Below are positions 12,367 to 25,700 of a DNA stretch of 64,000 nt, one piece after another. The notes beneath the pieces were generated by a model. That model was not told where the DNA came from. It was given only the letters and a program-made list of their open reading frames with translations, and made no database searches. This DNA comes from Acanthornis magna. Lineage: Eukaryota > Chordata > Aves > Passeriformes > Acanthizidae. A program made the position numbers and the translations under genes. Location: NCBI GenBank assembly GCA_036785705.1, contig JAWUZG010000070.1, positions 1,375,001 through 1,439,000 of the forward strand, read 5' to 3'. The first letter of the stretch is position 1, and each line of letters begins with the position of its first letter.

Positions 12367-12490
12367 CTGCCGCCGCCGCCGCGGCGACACCGCCTCGGCT
12401 CCGCCCGGCCCGTCCGCGGTTCCGGCTCTGCCACCGCCCTCGTCAGTACCGGCGCGACGCGCTGCCCGCTCTCCCCGCTTTCCTAAGGTT
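12367..12490 (-). other. LARP7: LARP7 non-coding first exon (putative)
   Basis: On the minus strand a good donor, CAG/GTCAGT, has its exon edge at 12367. Splicing from here to the acceptor at 8904 would give a 5' UTR exon. The start site is not defined by sequence alone, so the upper limit is arbitrary. Confidence 0.35.
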
Positions 12491-12629
12491 AGAAAAAAAA
12501 AAAAGCCTCGCGGCGGCGCCCGCGCGTGCGCGGCAGCGGCGGGGGCGCGCCTGGCCCTGGGCGCACGTGACTTCCTCCTCGCGCGGCGTCGCGGCGTCAT
12601 GACGTCACGCGGGGCGCCGCGGCGGGAAG

Positions 12630-12714
12630 TTTGGAAAGGCGGCGGCTGTCATCGTGATCGTGATCTCGATCCAGGTCCTGGTCCCGGTGCTGGTCCCGAT
12701 CCCGGAGCCGCTGG
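12630..12714 (+). other. ZGRF1: ZGRF1 non-coding first exon (putative)
   Basis: A donor-like site, GG/GTAGGA, ends at 12714 just downstream of the CRE and E2F-like sites. The ATG exon has its own strong acceptor ending at 13684, so a separate 5' UTR exon in the CpG island is needed. The start site is a guess. Confidence 0.35.
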
Positions 12715-13267
12715 GTAGGATCGGGGTGTCCGCTCGGCCCCCTGGGAGTGTTGGGGGGCTGCGGTCGCGGTGCCTCCGGGCATGCCCCGGGGAGGCGGCG
12801 CTGGAGCTGAAGGGAATGCCGGTGGATGAAGGGCTGGGAAGGGGCTCTGTGGAGGCAGCGGCTTTGACAGCGGCGTGTCCGTGCGTTCGGCGCGGCCCCG
12901 CGCCCGTGGCATTCCCTCCGGAGCCATCCGAAGGGTTCCCATTGATCCAGCTGCTGTAGCAACGTAAGGAATAACTCTGTCCTAAAAGGGGTGTCCGTTT
13001 CCAAGGATTTTCACTTTATGAAACACCCAAGGAGGTGGCAACCATAAGAAACAGCGCGAATCTTTCCCCTTCTCTTCATATGAACTGTTTCTCACTAATC
13101 CAAAGGGTATTATAAAATTTATTTTAAAATTGATCGCGGTCTAAATTTAAATATGCAAAGAGGGTTGACTTTACGGGCAGCTGGTTTGAGTCAGTTATTT
13201 TTCACATGAGTTAAACATGCATGGCCAACTCCACACCTGTGACAAAATCATTCCGGTAACGGCTTCT

Positions 13268-13363
13268 CTGGGGGTTTTTTGGCGTTTTTTTTTTGCTTGG
13301 TTGGTTTTTTTGTTTGGTTTGGCTCGGTTTGGTGGGGGTTTTTTTTTTGTTTTTTCTGCAAGT
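13268..13363 (+). repeat. T/G-rich low-complexity tract
   Basis: Runs of T broken by GG and GGTT units, within ZGRF1 intron 1. No coding potential. Confidence 0.85.
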
Positions 13364-13695
13364 AAATTTTTGGGTTTTTAATTCAGGTAATTCTGAATAA
13401 GAGTATTCAGAGTTGCCAGCCATTCATTTAAATGAATTAATTCGCCTAAAAGCTAGAATATATTTTGGCATCTATTAAAAACAGCCTTTTTCTTTTTTTT
13501 ACCAGCAGTCTGTTAGACTTTTTTTGGAGGTTTCTCTTTAAAATGCCCACAGCAGCTCTACCTCACTGGTTTGATATTGTCCTGCACCTCGCTCTTTTCT
13601 TTCGAGGGGGAAAAAGAAATCATTTTTTGTGCACACAATTCCTTCACAGCTCTGGTGCATCCTGACCATCTCCCTGTCTCTCAGGCTGTGTGAAG

Positions 13696-13716
13696 ATGTG
13701 GATGTTTGTGAAATAA
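13696..13716 (+). promoter_or_regulatory. Upstream ORF in the ZGRF1 5' UTR
   Basis: If the acceptor at 13684 is used, the exon begins at 13685 and carries ATG at 13696, with six codons (a second ATG in frame) ending in TAA. Another upstream ATG at 13725 is out of frame with the main start at 13745. Read through the splice, it ends at TGA 13907-13909. Such elements usually lower translation of the main frame. Confidence 0.45.
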
Positions 13717-13744
13717 ACCGTTGGATGACTGTGTTGCCAAAGCA

Positions 13745-16700
13745 ATGGCCTCTCAAGAATTTACTGTGAGTGATTTTTAACAATCTGTACGATTAAGTAG
13801 GAATAAGTTTAAAGACTGTAGCTGCTGAAGTATTGAACATTTTCTTACTTCTTATTTTTTCAATATTTTACGTATTTAAAACAGGTGTTATATACTCACC
13901 AAAAGATGAAAAAATCAAAAACATGGCAAGATGGAATTCTGAGAGTTAGAACGGGCAGAAATCAGGTGAAAATTCAGGCTTAACAGTGTTGGATTTAATA
14001 TCATCTGCTACTGCTGGACTGCCAGTGGCAGTCTAGTTGATTTGTGAAATAACTGGTTATTTAAAATATTGTTTTTATATTGCAGGCTACCTTGTTTGAT
14101 GATAAAGGACAATGTCTGGAGAGTATTTTTATAAAATCTCAGGTATATTTTGTTTGGAGTTGTTATTTTCATATCTGGTTGCAGTTTGTCTTTCAAGCAG
14201 CATTTCAAACACTTGTTTGATAGCTCAAATAGTAATTTTTCTTGTTGTTGATATAAAGGTCTGGTACAGTGCAAATAATGGAAAGGGAAAATAGCTTCTA
14301 TTCATTGATAAATCTTACTGTTTGTCCAGAAAGTTTTGTGGAATTTTTCTTCTTTGGGGTAAAGCAGCATATTACAGCGATATATAAAATAATCATTGAA
14401 GCTAAGTGCTAATGCTTTCTAGAATACACATATATATATATAAATAAAAGTATTTTATGGCATCTCTGATATACTGGCTGTAAGTACCTGAATTTTTACA
14501 TATTAGTACTTAAAAGACTGCTTATTTAAAAGAAATAAATATATTATTGTTTCTTATCTAGCACTATTATGTGCACACTGCTGCTCTCTCTTTTCCAGGT
14601 AGCTGCTGGACATGATTTAGAAAGTGAGCGATATTTAATCACAGTTGAAGCAGTCAAAGTGAGTGAAAAGCCCTCTGAAGATCAGCCAAGGAAAGCAGAA
14701 ACTCCAGAAGTGGATAGAAATGGTGTAAAACCTGGTCTTCGGCCCCCAAGACATCTCCCTGTTGGCTTGAAAAGGAAGTTTACGGTGTGTTTTTTTCCAA
14801 ATTTTTATGTCTCATGTTTGCATGCATTTTAAAACACTGAGGACACATATTTTCATGAATGGCAAATATATACATAATATCTTCCTGCTTTTTTTCTTTT
14901 TGATGTGTAATCCAGAATGTGTTCCCTGTAGGCATTTTTTCCACATTTAGGAAATTTGATTTAGCAGGATTGCTATTGCTGAGCTTGCAGTAAAAATCAC
15001 AAGGGCTTGAGGTTGTTTCTATGCACCTGTGGAATCCTCATGTGGATTTGATCAGAATATATTTTCAGGCCATTTGATCAGAATATATTTCATGAAGTAT
15101 GCCCCATTTTCAACATTTGATCACAAAAGGTGGATTAATTTAAGATTTCTCTCCTAGGGGTTCCAGGTGCCACGCCAAGTTGAAAAGAAAACACCGGCCA
15201 TGGAAGATGAAGAAAAACCACAACTGTTGCCTTCATCTAGGCAGTGCCAAGGGAGTTTTCCATCCCAGTTTTACATCAGCTCTCCTTTATTTTCTACGAT
15301 TCGCAAGAAGGACGCAGAAACAAATCCCTCTGCCAGCTTTCAGGAAGAGGGATGCAGGGACAATGACAGAGAACACATGTCTGTGTCCTCACTGCTCTCA
15401 GCTCCATTTATTGACAGACGTGAGGAGACACAGAAACAAACCCCCGGTCAGTTTGTTGGGAAGGCAGAATCTCCTCTCATTACTGGGCACACCGCTCCCG
15501 GGGCAGTGTCCCACCACATCAGGAGCACTGCACAGATAATTGCTCTTCTGAAGTCTAAACCAGCACAAGGACACCGAGAGCAAACACCTGAAGTCGCAGG
15601 CTGTCTTTCCAGGTTTCAGGCAGCAGAAAATGCAGATTTTTATGACAAAAAAAGCCCTGTTCCGCCTGCTTTTCCGGGAGACCCTGCCAAAGGACTTGTT
15701 CCGGATATTCAGCACCTGCCTCTTATGCAGGGAACTGTTAATGATAAAAAGGATTGGAATGCTGAAACCCTTCCAAATTCAGCTGAACAACCTTGTGGTG
15801 AAGAAGTCACAGGACAGAGACAAGATAAAAAGGTAAATAATTTAAGTCAAGATTTACAAGATCACTGGAACACAAATAGTTGCTTCTTACCTGAGTCCAC
15901 TGTAAGTAGAATGAGTGACAGTCAGTTTGTCCCGTCCTCAGGTGACATTTCATGTTCAGCAAGTCCAACCACCCTTGAAAACAGTCCCTTTGGATGCAGG
16001 GAGCATTCAGGGACTGTCAGTCTTAGGGAGAATTCATCTGTGAAAATGCAGAGTGAGCTTCATCCAAGACAAAATTCAGAGGGAGTGTCTAGTGACCCGG
16101 AGCTCTCTGGGGATGTGACATTGACTGAAGCTGGAATTGTGAAGGAGGAATTCAGTTTGCATGGCAAATACTGCAGTCCAGGTGAGGAACTGATGGAGGT
16201 TAACTTTAACCTAATGGAGACTTTTGATTTTAATGACACGGACAATGAAGATGTGTGTGAAAGAGAAGTGAAGGAGCTCACTGAGGGAGACACACCTTCA
16301 CAGAGCCCAGACTGCTTAAAGGGAGAAGACGTAGCACAAAATGCTGCCTTGAGGCCTCATTCTTGCTGTGAAGTAGAGACACACAGCAAAAATGAAGTCA
16401 AATGTTCACATTTTGGTGGATATGGTGGTACACCACCCCAGCTTTGTGACAATGATGCTAGGAGAACTGCAGAAGACTCTGCAAACCAGACTAGAACCGA
16501 AGTGGAACTTTCAGCTGATGGACATAACATAAAAGAGAGCCAATTAAGTTTTGAAGCCACAAACAATGAGGAGGATCTGGATGGCTGTGCAGCACTCACC
16601 ATTAATGGCACATCATGGATAAAAAACCAGCACTCTGATCTCTTGCCTAGTGACACCAATGTTAATGAAACCAGTGTGTTTGAGGCAACTGGAAGTATTC

Positions 16701-19700
16701 CAGGTATTTCTCCCAGCAGAATGATTTCTGCCATGGACAGAAAGTCCAAGGAAGGAGTTAAACAGCTTGGATGCATGGAATCCCCAGATGTTGGCTCAGA
16801 GCACTGCTGGGGTACTAAGGGTGATGACATTAAACCAGGTAGCCCTCTGCTGGCTTTGTCACAAAAATCAGATTCTTTAGCAACAGTTTATTCATCTCCA
16901 GAGGAAACAGCAGTGGGAGAAACTGAGTTGGAAAATGCAGAGAGCATAATTGCCTCTCCTGAAGCCTGCAAAGGTGAAACAATAGGGGTCGATTGCCTGA
17001 AATGCACAGCAGTGGCTGAGAATTGCTCAGGTCTCTCTGATTTGGTGAATGACATTGCTCTTCTGAGAGCTTTGACTGAACATAGCACAGCATTAGAGAG
17101 CTTGCAAAAGATGGAGGAAAATAACAGCATGTTCTGTGAAACAGACACTTCCAAGGAGACACTTGAACCCCTTGAGAAGGATGAAGGTTAGGTCAGCTTG
17201 TATTTTAAAGTGCATTTTGTATGTCTGTATCTGACTTCTGTACTCTCATTTCTCCTCATATTTTAGAGATACTTTTGGAGTGATGTGTTATGTAGGTTCC
17301 CTCGTGCAGTTTTTAGTGTTCAAATCAACACTGTGAGCTCCAAGTCTGTCTCTGTTGGCTCTCATTCAGTTAAATCCTAACTGTGCAATCCATTGCATGG
17401 TAATGTACATTGCAAGACCAGTAAATATCCAAATGTTTTCATGTAAAAAAACCCCAAACTATTGACTGTAACTCACTGTGCTTTTCCATCTCTTGTAGCT
17501 ATAAAAGAGTTTACAGAAATGCCTTACTCAGAAAGTTTACAGGCATCTTCCTGTTCATACTTTGATTCTCCTGACCTAATGGTAACCAATTTTTGACTAC
17601 ATATATTTATCTGTACAAGATAAATTAATTTTCTACCTGGCTTCTGGAATAAAATTCTTGGTTAATGAAACCATAGAGGTTGAGCTACAAATTGCTTAGA
17701 GGCATTGGTTATGAAACTGGTAATAAACAGAGGATGTCCTCTTGCCAAGAAATATTCAGGGTGCCTCTTGTATGACAAGAAACTTAATGCAAATTGTAGT
17801 ATTTAGTCATGTTTAATATCCCATTAATATGAGATATTAAATATTAAATATATCTGGTACTTCTAGTTCCCTACCCCATCTTTTACCACCTATTTTTTTT
17901 CGCTGTCTTTTTGAATGCATGGCTTTCCTTGAAATTTTAGCATTTGGGTTGAAATACACTGGGGAAACTGTTTATGTTTGATGATTCACATTGGTTTTTG
18001 TCCAGTGCTGTTAACAGATTTTTTTTTCCCAATCCATCTAAAGCCTAAAGAAAGATTTTAAATTAAATCCTTCTCTTTTTCCTGTCCTGTTTGAAAAGCA
18101 AACATGCTTTCTTATCCTGTCATGGATGGTCCTGGCTTCCAAATAAAAAGGCTGTAACTGAAAACTCTTCCTTTCTGTAAATCCAGGACATTTCTTTGCT
18201 TAAATGTTCACTTTAAATTGTTATTAAATTGTTAGACTAATTAGTTTTTGTTACTTTCCTATGTAGTCCAACTGTGTGGACAATTTATTCCAGAAGACAG
18301 AGGCATATACTGTACCAATAGCAGCAGCCCAAAGAGACCCTGGAACATCTGACTGGCAACCAAAGGTACCTTTTCTGTGGAACTGAAGTATAATTAACAG
18401 TGTTTCTTAAATTTCAGTTAAATGGCTTGCTAATTGTAATTTATTACAATCAGTCCTAATAAAATTTTAACCAGTTACCGTAATGTTTAGCACAGTTCAC
18501 TGTGGGAAGCTTTCCAGGGAGAGTTTTAAACTCAAATTACAAGGGGAAAACAACAGATTTTTTTGTTTCTCTTCTGCAGTGCCAACAGATTATTTTTGTT
18601 GTATGTAGGGAAAGTACCTGTATTGACTGTAGATAGTTGCAGAGCAGTTTTTCCTTGCTGTTAGTGATAATTGCAATGCATTGTGTAGCCTGTTGCCTTC
18701 CAAGGGCACCAAGTGAGAGGATCAGCAGCTAGTGAGGTCATGTTGAGAGCTCCATGCTCCCAGCTAGGATGGCAGCAGTACCCAGAGAACATGGACTTGG
18801 CAGCTCCAACATTTTTCTCACCCCTCTTTTCAAGGAATTATGACCTTTATGACTTCAGACAGGTAAAACACTCATTTTTTTGTCAAAGTTATCCTTACTA
18901 ACTTTAGTGCAAGAAAGTATCCTGTCCATGTAGGATACAAAACTTCATTTTTAGACCGCTACAATCATATCAAAATCAGTTCTTTTTACTTACCTTTGTC
19001 ATAGAACTTTGTAATATGTGACTTGTTTTTTTCTGCTCCTCTTATCAGTTGCACTTTGAAAAATAGAAGGTAAACACTTTAATTTCTAACAAGTTTTTGC
19101 TTATATCTTTTTTTGGTTAAGTCTCCAGGTTCCAGGAGCCTTCATAAGGACGATACTAATGTTATCAGAGAAGGGAATTTTCAAATGAATCCTGATGTTA
19201 TTGAAGAGCCAGGAATAAATCAGTCCTGTAAGTGAAAGGAGAAGGGCAGGGATTGGCCTCAAAATTTCCTCATGATTTCAGTCCTTCACGTGTTTTTTCC
19301 TAGCACTGGCATTCGATGTGTATCCCAAAGTGCCACCATGGACAATGTCAGGCTCACCCTTGCACTCTGACCCAAGACAAGCACAGTGGACTTCCTGGGA
19401 ACCTGGCAAGGTTTGGATTCACTCTCTCTTGCAGATATTTTTTTGGCTTGTTTTCCTGTGTGTTTGTGGCAGTTTCTTACTTTTGAAGCTGTTCTATCTC
19501 AACTCTGAGAGATATTTCAATTGTTTAGAATGATGAGAGAGCAAATAGTAATAAAAGAGCTGTAATCAAGATTTTTTTTCCAGTTATTCACCTGACATGT
19601 CAATTCTTCACCTGCAGATGTCATCAGAACTGTCTTCCCCACTTGATCCAGACTCTACAATTTCTCCAGCTTCAGGAAATGAGGAGACTCTTGGAGACAT

Positions 19701-22700
19701 CCAGGAGCCCCTGACACATGGGATCTTCCCAAGTGAACCAGAACTTCCAGATCTTTTTTTCAGTAAGAAATTACAGTTTATACCTGCACTTCACAGTGTT
19801 TTAGCTGGAAAATCTCTGAGCATTCTTGAAGCACAATGAAAGGGGCTATCATAGACAGTTACTCTGCCATATATATTCTCCTGAAAGAGATTTCAGTGGT
19901 TTAGTTTCATAAAGAAAAAATAGCTTCTAGTTTGGGGGCAAAAAGGCTGTAAGCCAAGCTTCTAAATGGTGCTTCTATTTACCTGCTTTTAGTTTTCTTC
20001 CATATTCAGCTGTCCTCTGACCCACTTCCATTTGGCTGTAACTATTGATAATTAATTTAGTCAAAAGGATGCTTTTTGGTCCTAAGAGCTCATTTATCTG
20101 CATTGTTTAATATTTATTTATAGTTTTGTGGGTGATCTTTTGGGAAAGACCAGCAAATGTTAAGCTGGGTGTTTTCTAGTTGGCAACTGTTAGTGACTTA
20201 TCTAGAATATCAAATTAATGACCTCCAAGCAGAACGGCTGTCCAGAGTGTGTTGTGAATATGGAGGTTTAAAAGAATTAAAACTAATTAAAAGAAACACA
20301 CAGAATCTATCACAGTATATGGAATTTTAGTGTAATACTGCATAGGCATGATCCAGACAGCTTCCCAGTTAGGAGACAGGGTGTAAAAGGAAGAACTTAG
20401 AATTCCTTCCTTATTTTTTTGTACATCTCAAGCGCCATCCCTAGGTGCTCCAAGTTGCTTGTAAGATGTGTTTGCCCTACAGCCCGGGAGAAAGCCAGCT
20501 ATCCAGAGGAAGGCAGCCTCCCAGGATTCAAGCCCACCATAAAAACACGAACTCCTTTTGTCACTCTGCCTGCCGCCGAGGAGATTCCTGATGCGTTTTA
20601 CCACTCTGAGAGCAAGGAGGTCCAGCAATCTTTGGGCTCTTCAGGAGGCAATTTGTGCATCGAGTCAGTGGCATTTCCTAGGAGTGCTCCTGGCCCTGAG
20701 GAGAGGAATTATGAAACCTCTGTGTTTGGGGAGTACACGGAAGACGGGCAAGGGGAATCTGTACCACCAGTGCTCCCTAATGTCACTTCTCAGCACAGAC
20801 AAAGCAAGTGGCTGAAGTACCAAAACAGTGCTCAGTGTGATTCGATCCCTGAAAACAGTGCTGACAGGGAAGAGAATGATGACATCTGTGCCCAGAGCGT
20901 CCTCGGAATGCCGCCGGGTGACACGGGAGAGGGCAGAGGCAGGAATCCAAGTGCTCCCAGCTCTGCACTGCTGCTGCCAGCCGGGAGCTCACCTGGGGAA
21001 TGCTGTGCAAACAGCAGCCACCCGGATCTGGTTTCAGAGGGGAAGGTACTTTCCCTGCACTTAAGGCAGACGCCTTTGGCTGCAGCCACACAAAAGGTGT
21101 TGAGCCACCTGAGCTGCCACGCCGGAACAGGAGACGGCCAGGTGTGTAACTGTTCAAGCAAACACAGCTATCACTGACAGAAGTACATTTCTCTGGCCAA
21201 AGTGACTGCTTTTATCTGATTTCCTGCAAGCTGTTTTCAGTGGGATTGGATGAAATGTTTCTACCGATGTACTGACACAAAAAAATGTATTTTTTTAAGT
21301 GCCGTAATTCCTTGTAAAGGTAATTCCTTGGCACACAGAGTGCCAGATTTAGATTTTTAATCTGAATGTTGATGGCAGGAGGATGAAAGAAAAGCTGTTG
21401 GGCTGTTTTGTCATCTGTAATTGGTAAGAAAGTGTTCGCATGAAGGGTTTTTCTTAGTTGTGGTATCAGCATCATTTTAATGAACACCTATTTTTGCTTC
21501 AAGGCATACTCTCTGACTTAAAAATATTATAAATTCCTTCAGTTTTAGTTTTGTAAAAGTTAAGTTATGACACTGAATAAGCATCGAAAAATTTAGCTGT
21601 TTGTGACCAGTAGACAAAGGGAGTAAATTGGGCAAGAACTCCAAACCAACCACAAGACAAGTTTAAAAAGTTGTCAGATGGCTGGTTTGAGAGTTGAAGA
21701 AAATGTTAGCTTTTTCCTTTTTTTAAATGTTTTTTCATTCTTTAAAACTGTCTGTCCAATACAATACTTGTGTGAAAGAGAGGTGGGGAAATAACCAGTA
21801 TATTTCATATACACACTGGTATACACATTGTGTGTGTTTTTATACAAATATACAGAATTTAAAAAGCTTACAAAGACAGTTATCATTATGATTAATTTAT
21901 TTCTGTGCAAAAATGGTGTTTAAAATGGGGTTTGTGTGCTCCTTCCTCATGCCTAGTGCTGAAAAACATGATTTTGATCTACGTAATTTACTCTAAAGCC
22001 TTTGGAAGTATTATGCGTGTTACGATAAATTCAGGCTCTTTGTCAACGGGCAAATTTTAACTTCATGGTGCATCCTAAATGGCAGCCCAAGCTCTAGGGC
22101 TGTGTATTTTTACAAATCTGCAAAATTTGTCTCATTCAAGGTCTTGCAGGTTTTAATGGTTTCTTTTCCTGGGTCTTTTTAGGACATAACAATTTCTGAG
22201 TTGTCTTTTCCTCCTGTGGATAAAGTGAAACAGGCTAATCTTCCTAAAAGAAAGATTTCCATCCCAGCTGTGTTTCAGTCTCACACTCACTACAAACAGG
22301 TTTTTAAAGCTGCTCTGACAGGTAAGTCTCACATTCTGCTCTATAAAATGCTGTCATTTTTAAGCAGTGCATTTCTGAAGCTTCACAAAGCAGGATAAGA
22401 GGGAGAGAAGTCCACAACATCATCTACTAGAACAACTGGGTGCATTTCATTTATATATATATATAATGAAATATATTCAGTCTATACCCAAAATTGCAAA
22501 GACAAACCAAAAGGACAGTACACTTCTGTTCAACTCTGTAACTTCCTGCTGTTTTCCAGTCTTAAGATTCCTAAGCTTTTTTTTTTCGCTGCACTAAGTG
22601 GATTTTGCAGGTCACACGGTTTCTTCTGGGACTCAGATTAAATATTTTGATTTGGGATTGAAATCTTCCAATGAAAATACATTTTTTGGAACGTTGTGTA

Positions 22701-25700
22701 CCTGTGTAAGCATTTTAAGGCTGTACTAATTTTTCTGTTGTTCTCTTTTCCCTACCAAGAGCAATTGAACATAATGCTGTTTGAGTTGGCACAGAGACTG
22801 CACAATGCCCTCTCCAAAGTGGATATATCATTTTACACATCAGTGAAAGATGGGCAAAGCCAGAGCCAAGGAAGCTGCGCTCCACTCTGCAACCACATGC
22901 ACCCTGCTAAGTTGGTGATGGTTAAAAAAGAAGGTCAAAACAAGGTGCTGTTTATTCCTTGTGATTTTACTGTTTGGGGTGAAAGTGTCCACTGCTTTAT
23001 ATTTTTTTCTTGCTTGTTTCAGTGCTCATGGACTTTTTTTTTCACTCCCTTCCATTGCAGGGTCGTTTGTTCTATACCTGTGATGCCCCAAAAGCTGAGC
23101 AGTGTTCCTTTTTCAAGTGGACTGAAGATGTGAACCCCACACAGACAAAATCCAGACCGAGTGCAGTGCTCCATGATACAAAAAGTATTGGGACATACCT
23201 CAGAAGTCAAAAGATTGCTGTCTATGAGGAATGCCAGCTTTTGGTGAGGTATCCTGAAACGCTGTGCACTTCTCTCGAGGGCTGTGTGAATTCAGGGACT
23301 ATAAATATTCCAGTAGCTCAGGATTTCAGCAGGATTGAAGATGTTTTCACTATATTTAAAGAGTGAAGATTTCTTTTGGTAAAGAAATGCAAGAGCCAAA
23401 TTAGTGAAGGAAAAATATTGATAGCAATGGTATTCCTTTTTTAGCAAGAATCAAAACTGCTGACCAGCAACTTGATCAGTTGCCTAATGTTACGATTGCT
23501 GCATTTGAATTGTTGTTCATTTAATCTTCAGTACAAGACTTTGATTTATTCTCTTCAAGATTCTAATTTTAACAGCAGAAGTCATCTCGAAGGCTATTCT
23601 GTGCTGCTAACTGTAGAGGAAACGATTTAATTGTGGCTGAATATGAGGGAATTTCGCAGTCAAGATAAATGTATTTAAAACTTGTTAATATAAGATAATG
23701 TACAGCCACTTGGTCCAATCTGTGGAGCTTTCTTGGTTTTGGTGTTGAATCCAAAATATGACAATTGTTTACTTTGTTTTTTTTTTAATTGCAATTTCCC
23801 AGGAAAGCCTTTGAAATTCCAACGCAGCGGTACTGTAAATTCAAGAAATTTATGAATACGCCTGCTGGTTTTGATGGTGATTTCAAACCCAAATTATACC
23901 TGAAACTAAGCAGAAAGGAGCATTCTTCTCTCTACAGCAAAGGTAAGCACATTTTAAACATCAGATGTAAAAGGTGGCAGTAGGAGAAGCTTATTACGAC
24001 TCTGTATTATTTTTGGCAGATGATATCTGGGTTGTTTCAAAGACTCTGAACTTTGATCCCATCGAAACTTTCATTGCAAGTAGCGCTTTCTTTGGGCCAT
24101 CCTCCAACAATGAAATAGAATTGCTACCACTGAAAGGCTACAGTCCCTCAAACTGGAGATCAAACAGTGAGTTCCACAGCAAATCATTCAGAATTGTGGG
24201 AAACAACTATGGAAAAATCCAGCCAGCCATGAAGGATGAGTTTAGAGTTTCTCAAATCTCGTACATTATTTAATTCACAGTATTTTTTTTCCTTATATGT
24301 TTGAATATATAATTTGAATGCAGCAATTAATGTGATTAAACGTGCAAAGTGGCTGGTAAATTCCAAATAGGTGGGGAAGAAATTAGAATAATATAAATAA
24401 AGTACTAAATAATATAATGTAGAATGCAAATTGACTGTCACAGTGTAAGTAACAGGAATATGTTTTTACTGTTGGTGAAAAACAAAATACAGAAACCTCA
24501 AACAACTCACTGGAAAAATTATATTTATATAAAAAGCCATATATTAAATCAGTCATTCTGCAAAAGTTTCTTGGTTTTGTTGTTGAATTGAGCAAAGCTT
24601 TGGGGTTGTTTTGTTTTGTAAATGAAGGAGATAAAAATCAGTTAATTACTCTTTTGGCCTTTTATAATTAATTTATTTAGCTGACATGAAATTTTGGCTC
24701 ATTCTTTCTCATTTTGTTTTTCTGTGGCCATTCCAGTGTGTGTTCACGCCTTGCTGGTTTGTAATGCCAGTGGTGAGCTGGCATCCTTAAGAAACATGGA
24801 GGAGCACTTTAATCCATCCACGTTACCACTAATCCCGTATCTCCTGAAAATGTGAGTTACTGTTCTGTGATACTGTGAGCAGCAGTTAAGTGTAGGACCA
24901 TCAGAACCAGGACATACAAATTATATTGTATCACAATTTCTGGCTATTATTTTTTCCTTAGGGATTTTAATTCTGAAAATACTCCTAAAAGAGCCGACAG
25001 AAGGAAATTTACTCCACCTGCCATGAGCCTGAAATGCTCAATGATGTCTGGCCCTGTGAGCCCTGAAGTGGCAATGGGAGTGGCTGAAGAGATGATACAA
25101 AGGTTCTCCCTGAACCTGGACCAAGCAACATCATTGATTCACATCGCTCAGATGATGACCTCAAATGGAAACACCAAACCAGGGGAAGAACATCAGAGCC
25201 TCCCCATCACAATCATACGTGGTACACAGCAAAGAATTGTGCCATTTGCTGATATTGTGTCTTTGCAAAAATGCTGATTAATGTGAAATGCCAGAATCAG
25301 CCCCTCTGATAATGGCCTTGACATCAATACATCCATTCTGTCAGCACAGAGCTTTTGCTCCCTACATTGTAATTCTGCCTTTTGCAGGATTTCACAGAAG
25401 CGTAAGAGATTTTCCTAGAAATATCTAAACACAAAATCAGTTATTTAGTGTCTTCTGCTTCTTTCTTTTCATATGAAAACCACTTTTTGTCATGTATCAG
25501 CTTTGCTAAATTATAATATAATTTTTTTTTTGTTAAGTGTAAGGTACCTGGTTGCCCCTGGATACTGAAGCAAGCCCACGCAATATTTTCACAGGAATCC
25601 CAGCATAACTGAAGTTAAAGCAATTGATTCAAACTTTCTAGGAAGTTTTCTCTTGTAACTTGGGCTTTTCTTCCAAAATACCAGGTGTTTTTGGAGCTGG

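Larger units (their letters stand above)
12020..12960. promoter_or_regulatory. CpG-island bidirectional promoter of LARP7 and ZGRF1
   Basis: A sharp rise in GC and CpG content separates the divergent genes LARP7 (-) and ZGRF1 (+), as expected for a shared housekeeping promoter. No TATA box is seen. The core near 12560-12630 holds CACGTG (12564-12569), a CTTCCT ETS-type core (12571-12576), the full CRE palindrome TGACGTCA (12600-12607) and GGCGGGAA (12621-12628, E2F-like). Open frames crossing this region on both strands are composition artefacts. Confidence 0.8.

Noticed and set aside
11991..12718. Several 100-180 codon Arg/Pro/Gly-rich frames on both strands
   Set aside because: CpG-island composition removes stop codons; the frames overlap each other and match no family.
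20419..20482. Extension of the ZGRF1 exon upstream to 20419
   Set aside because: Only the acceptor ending at 20482 (CCCTACAG) restores phase with the preceding donor at 19762.
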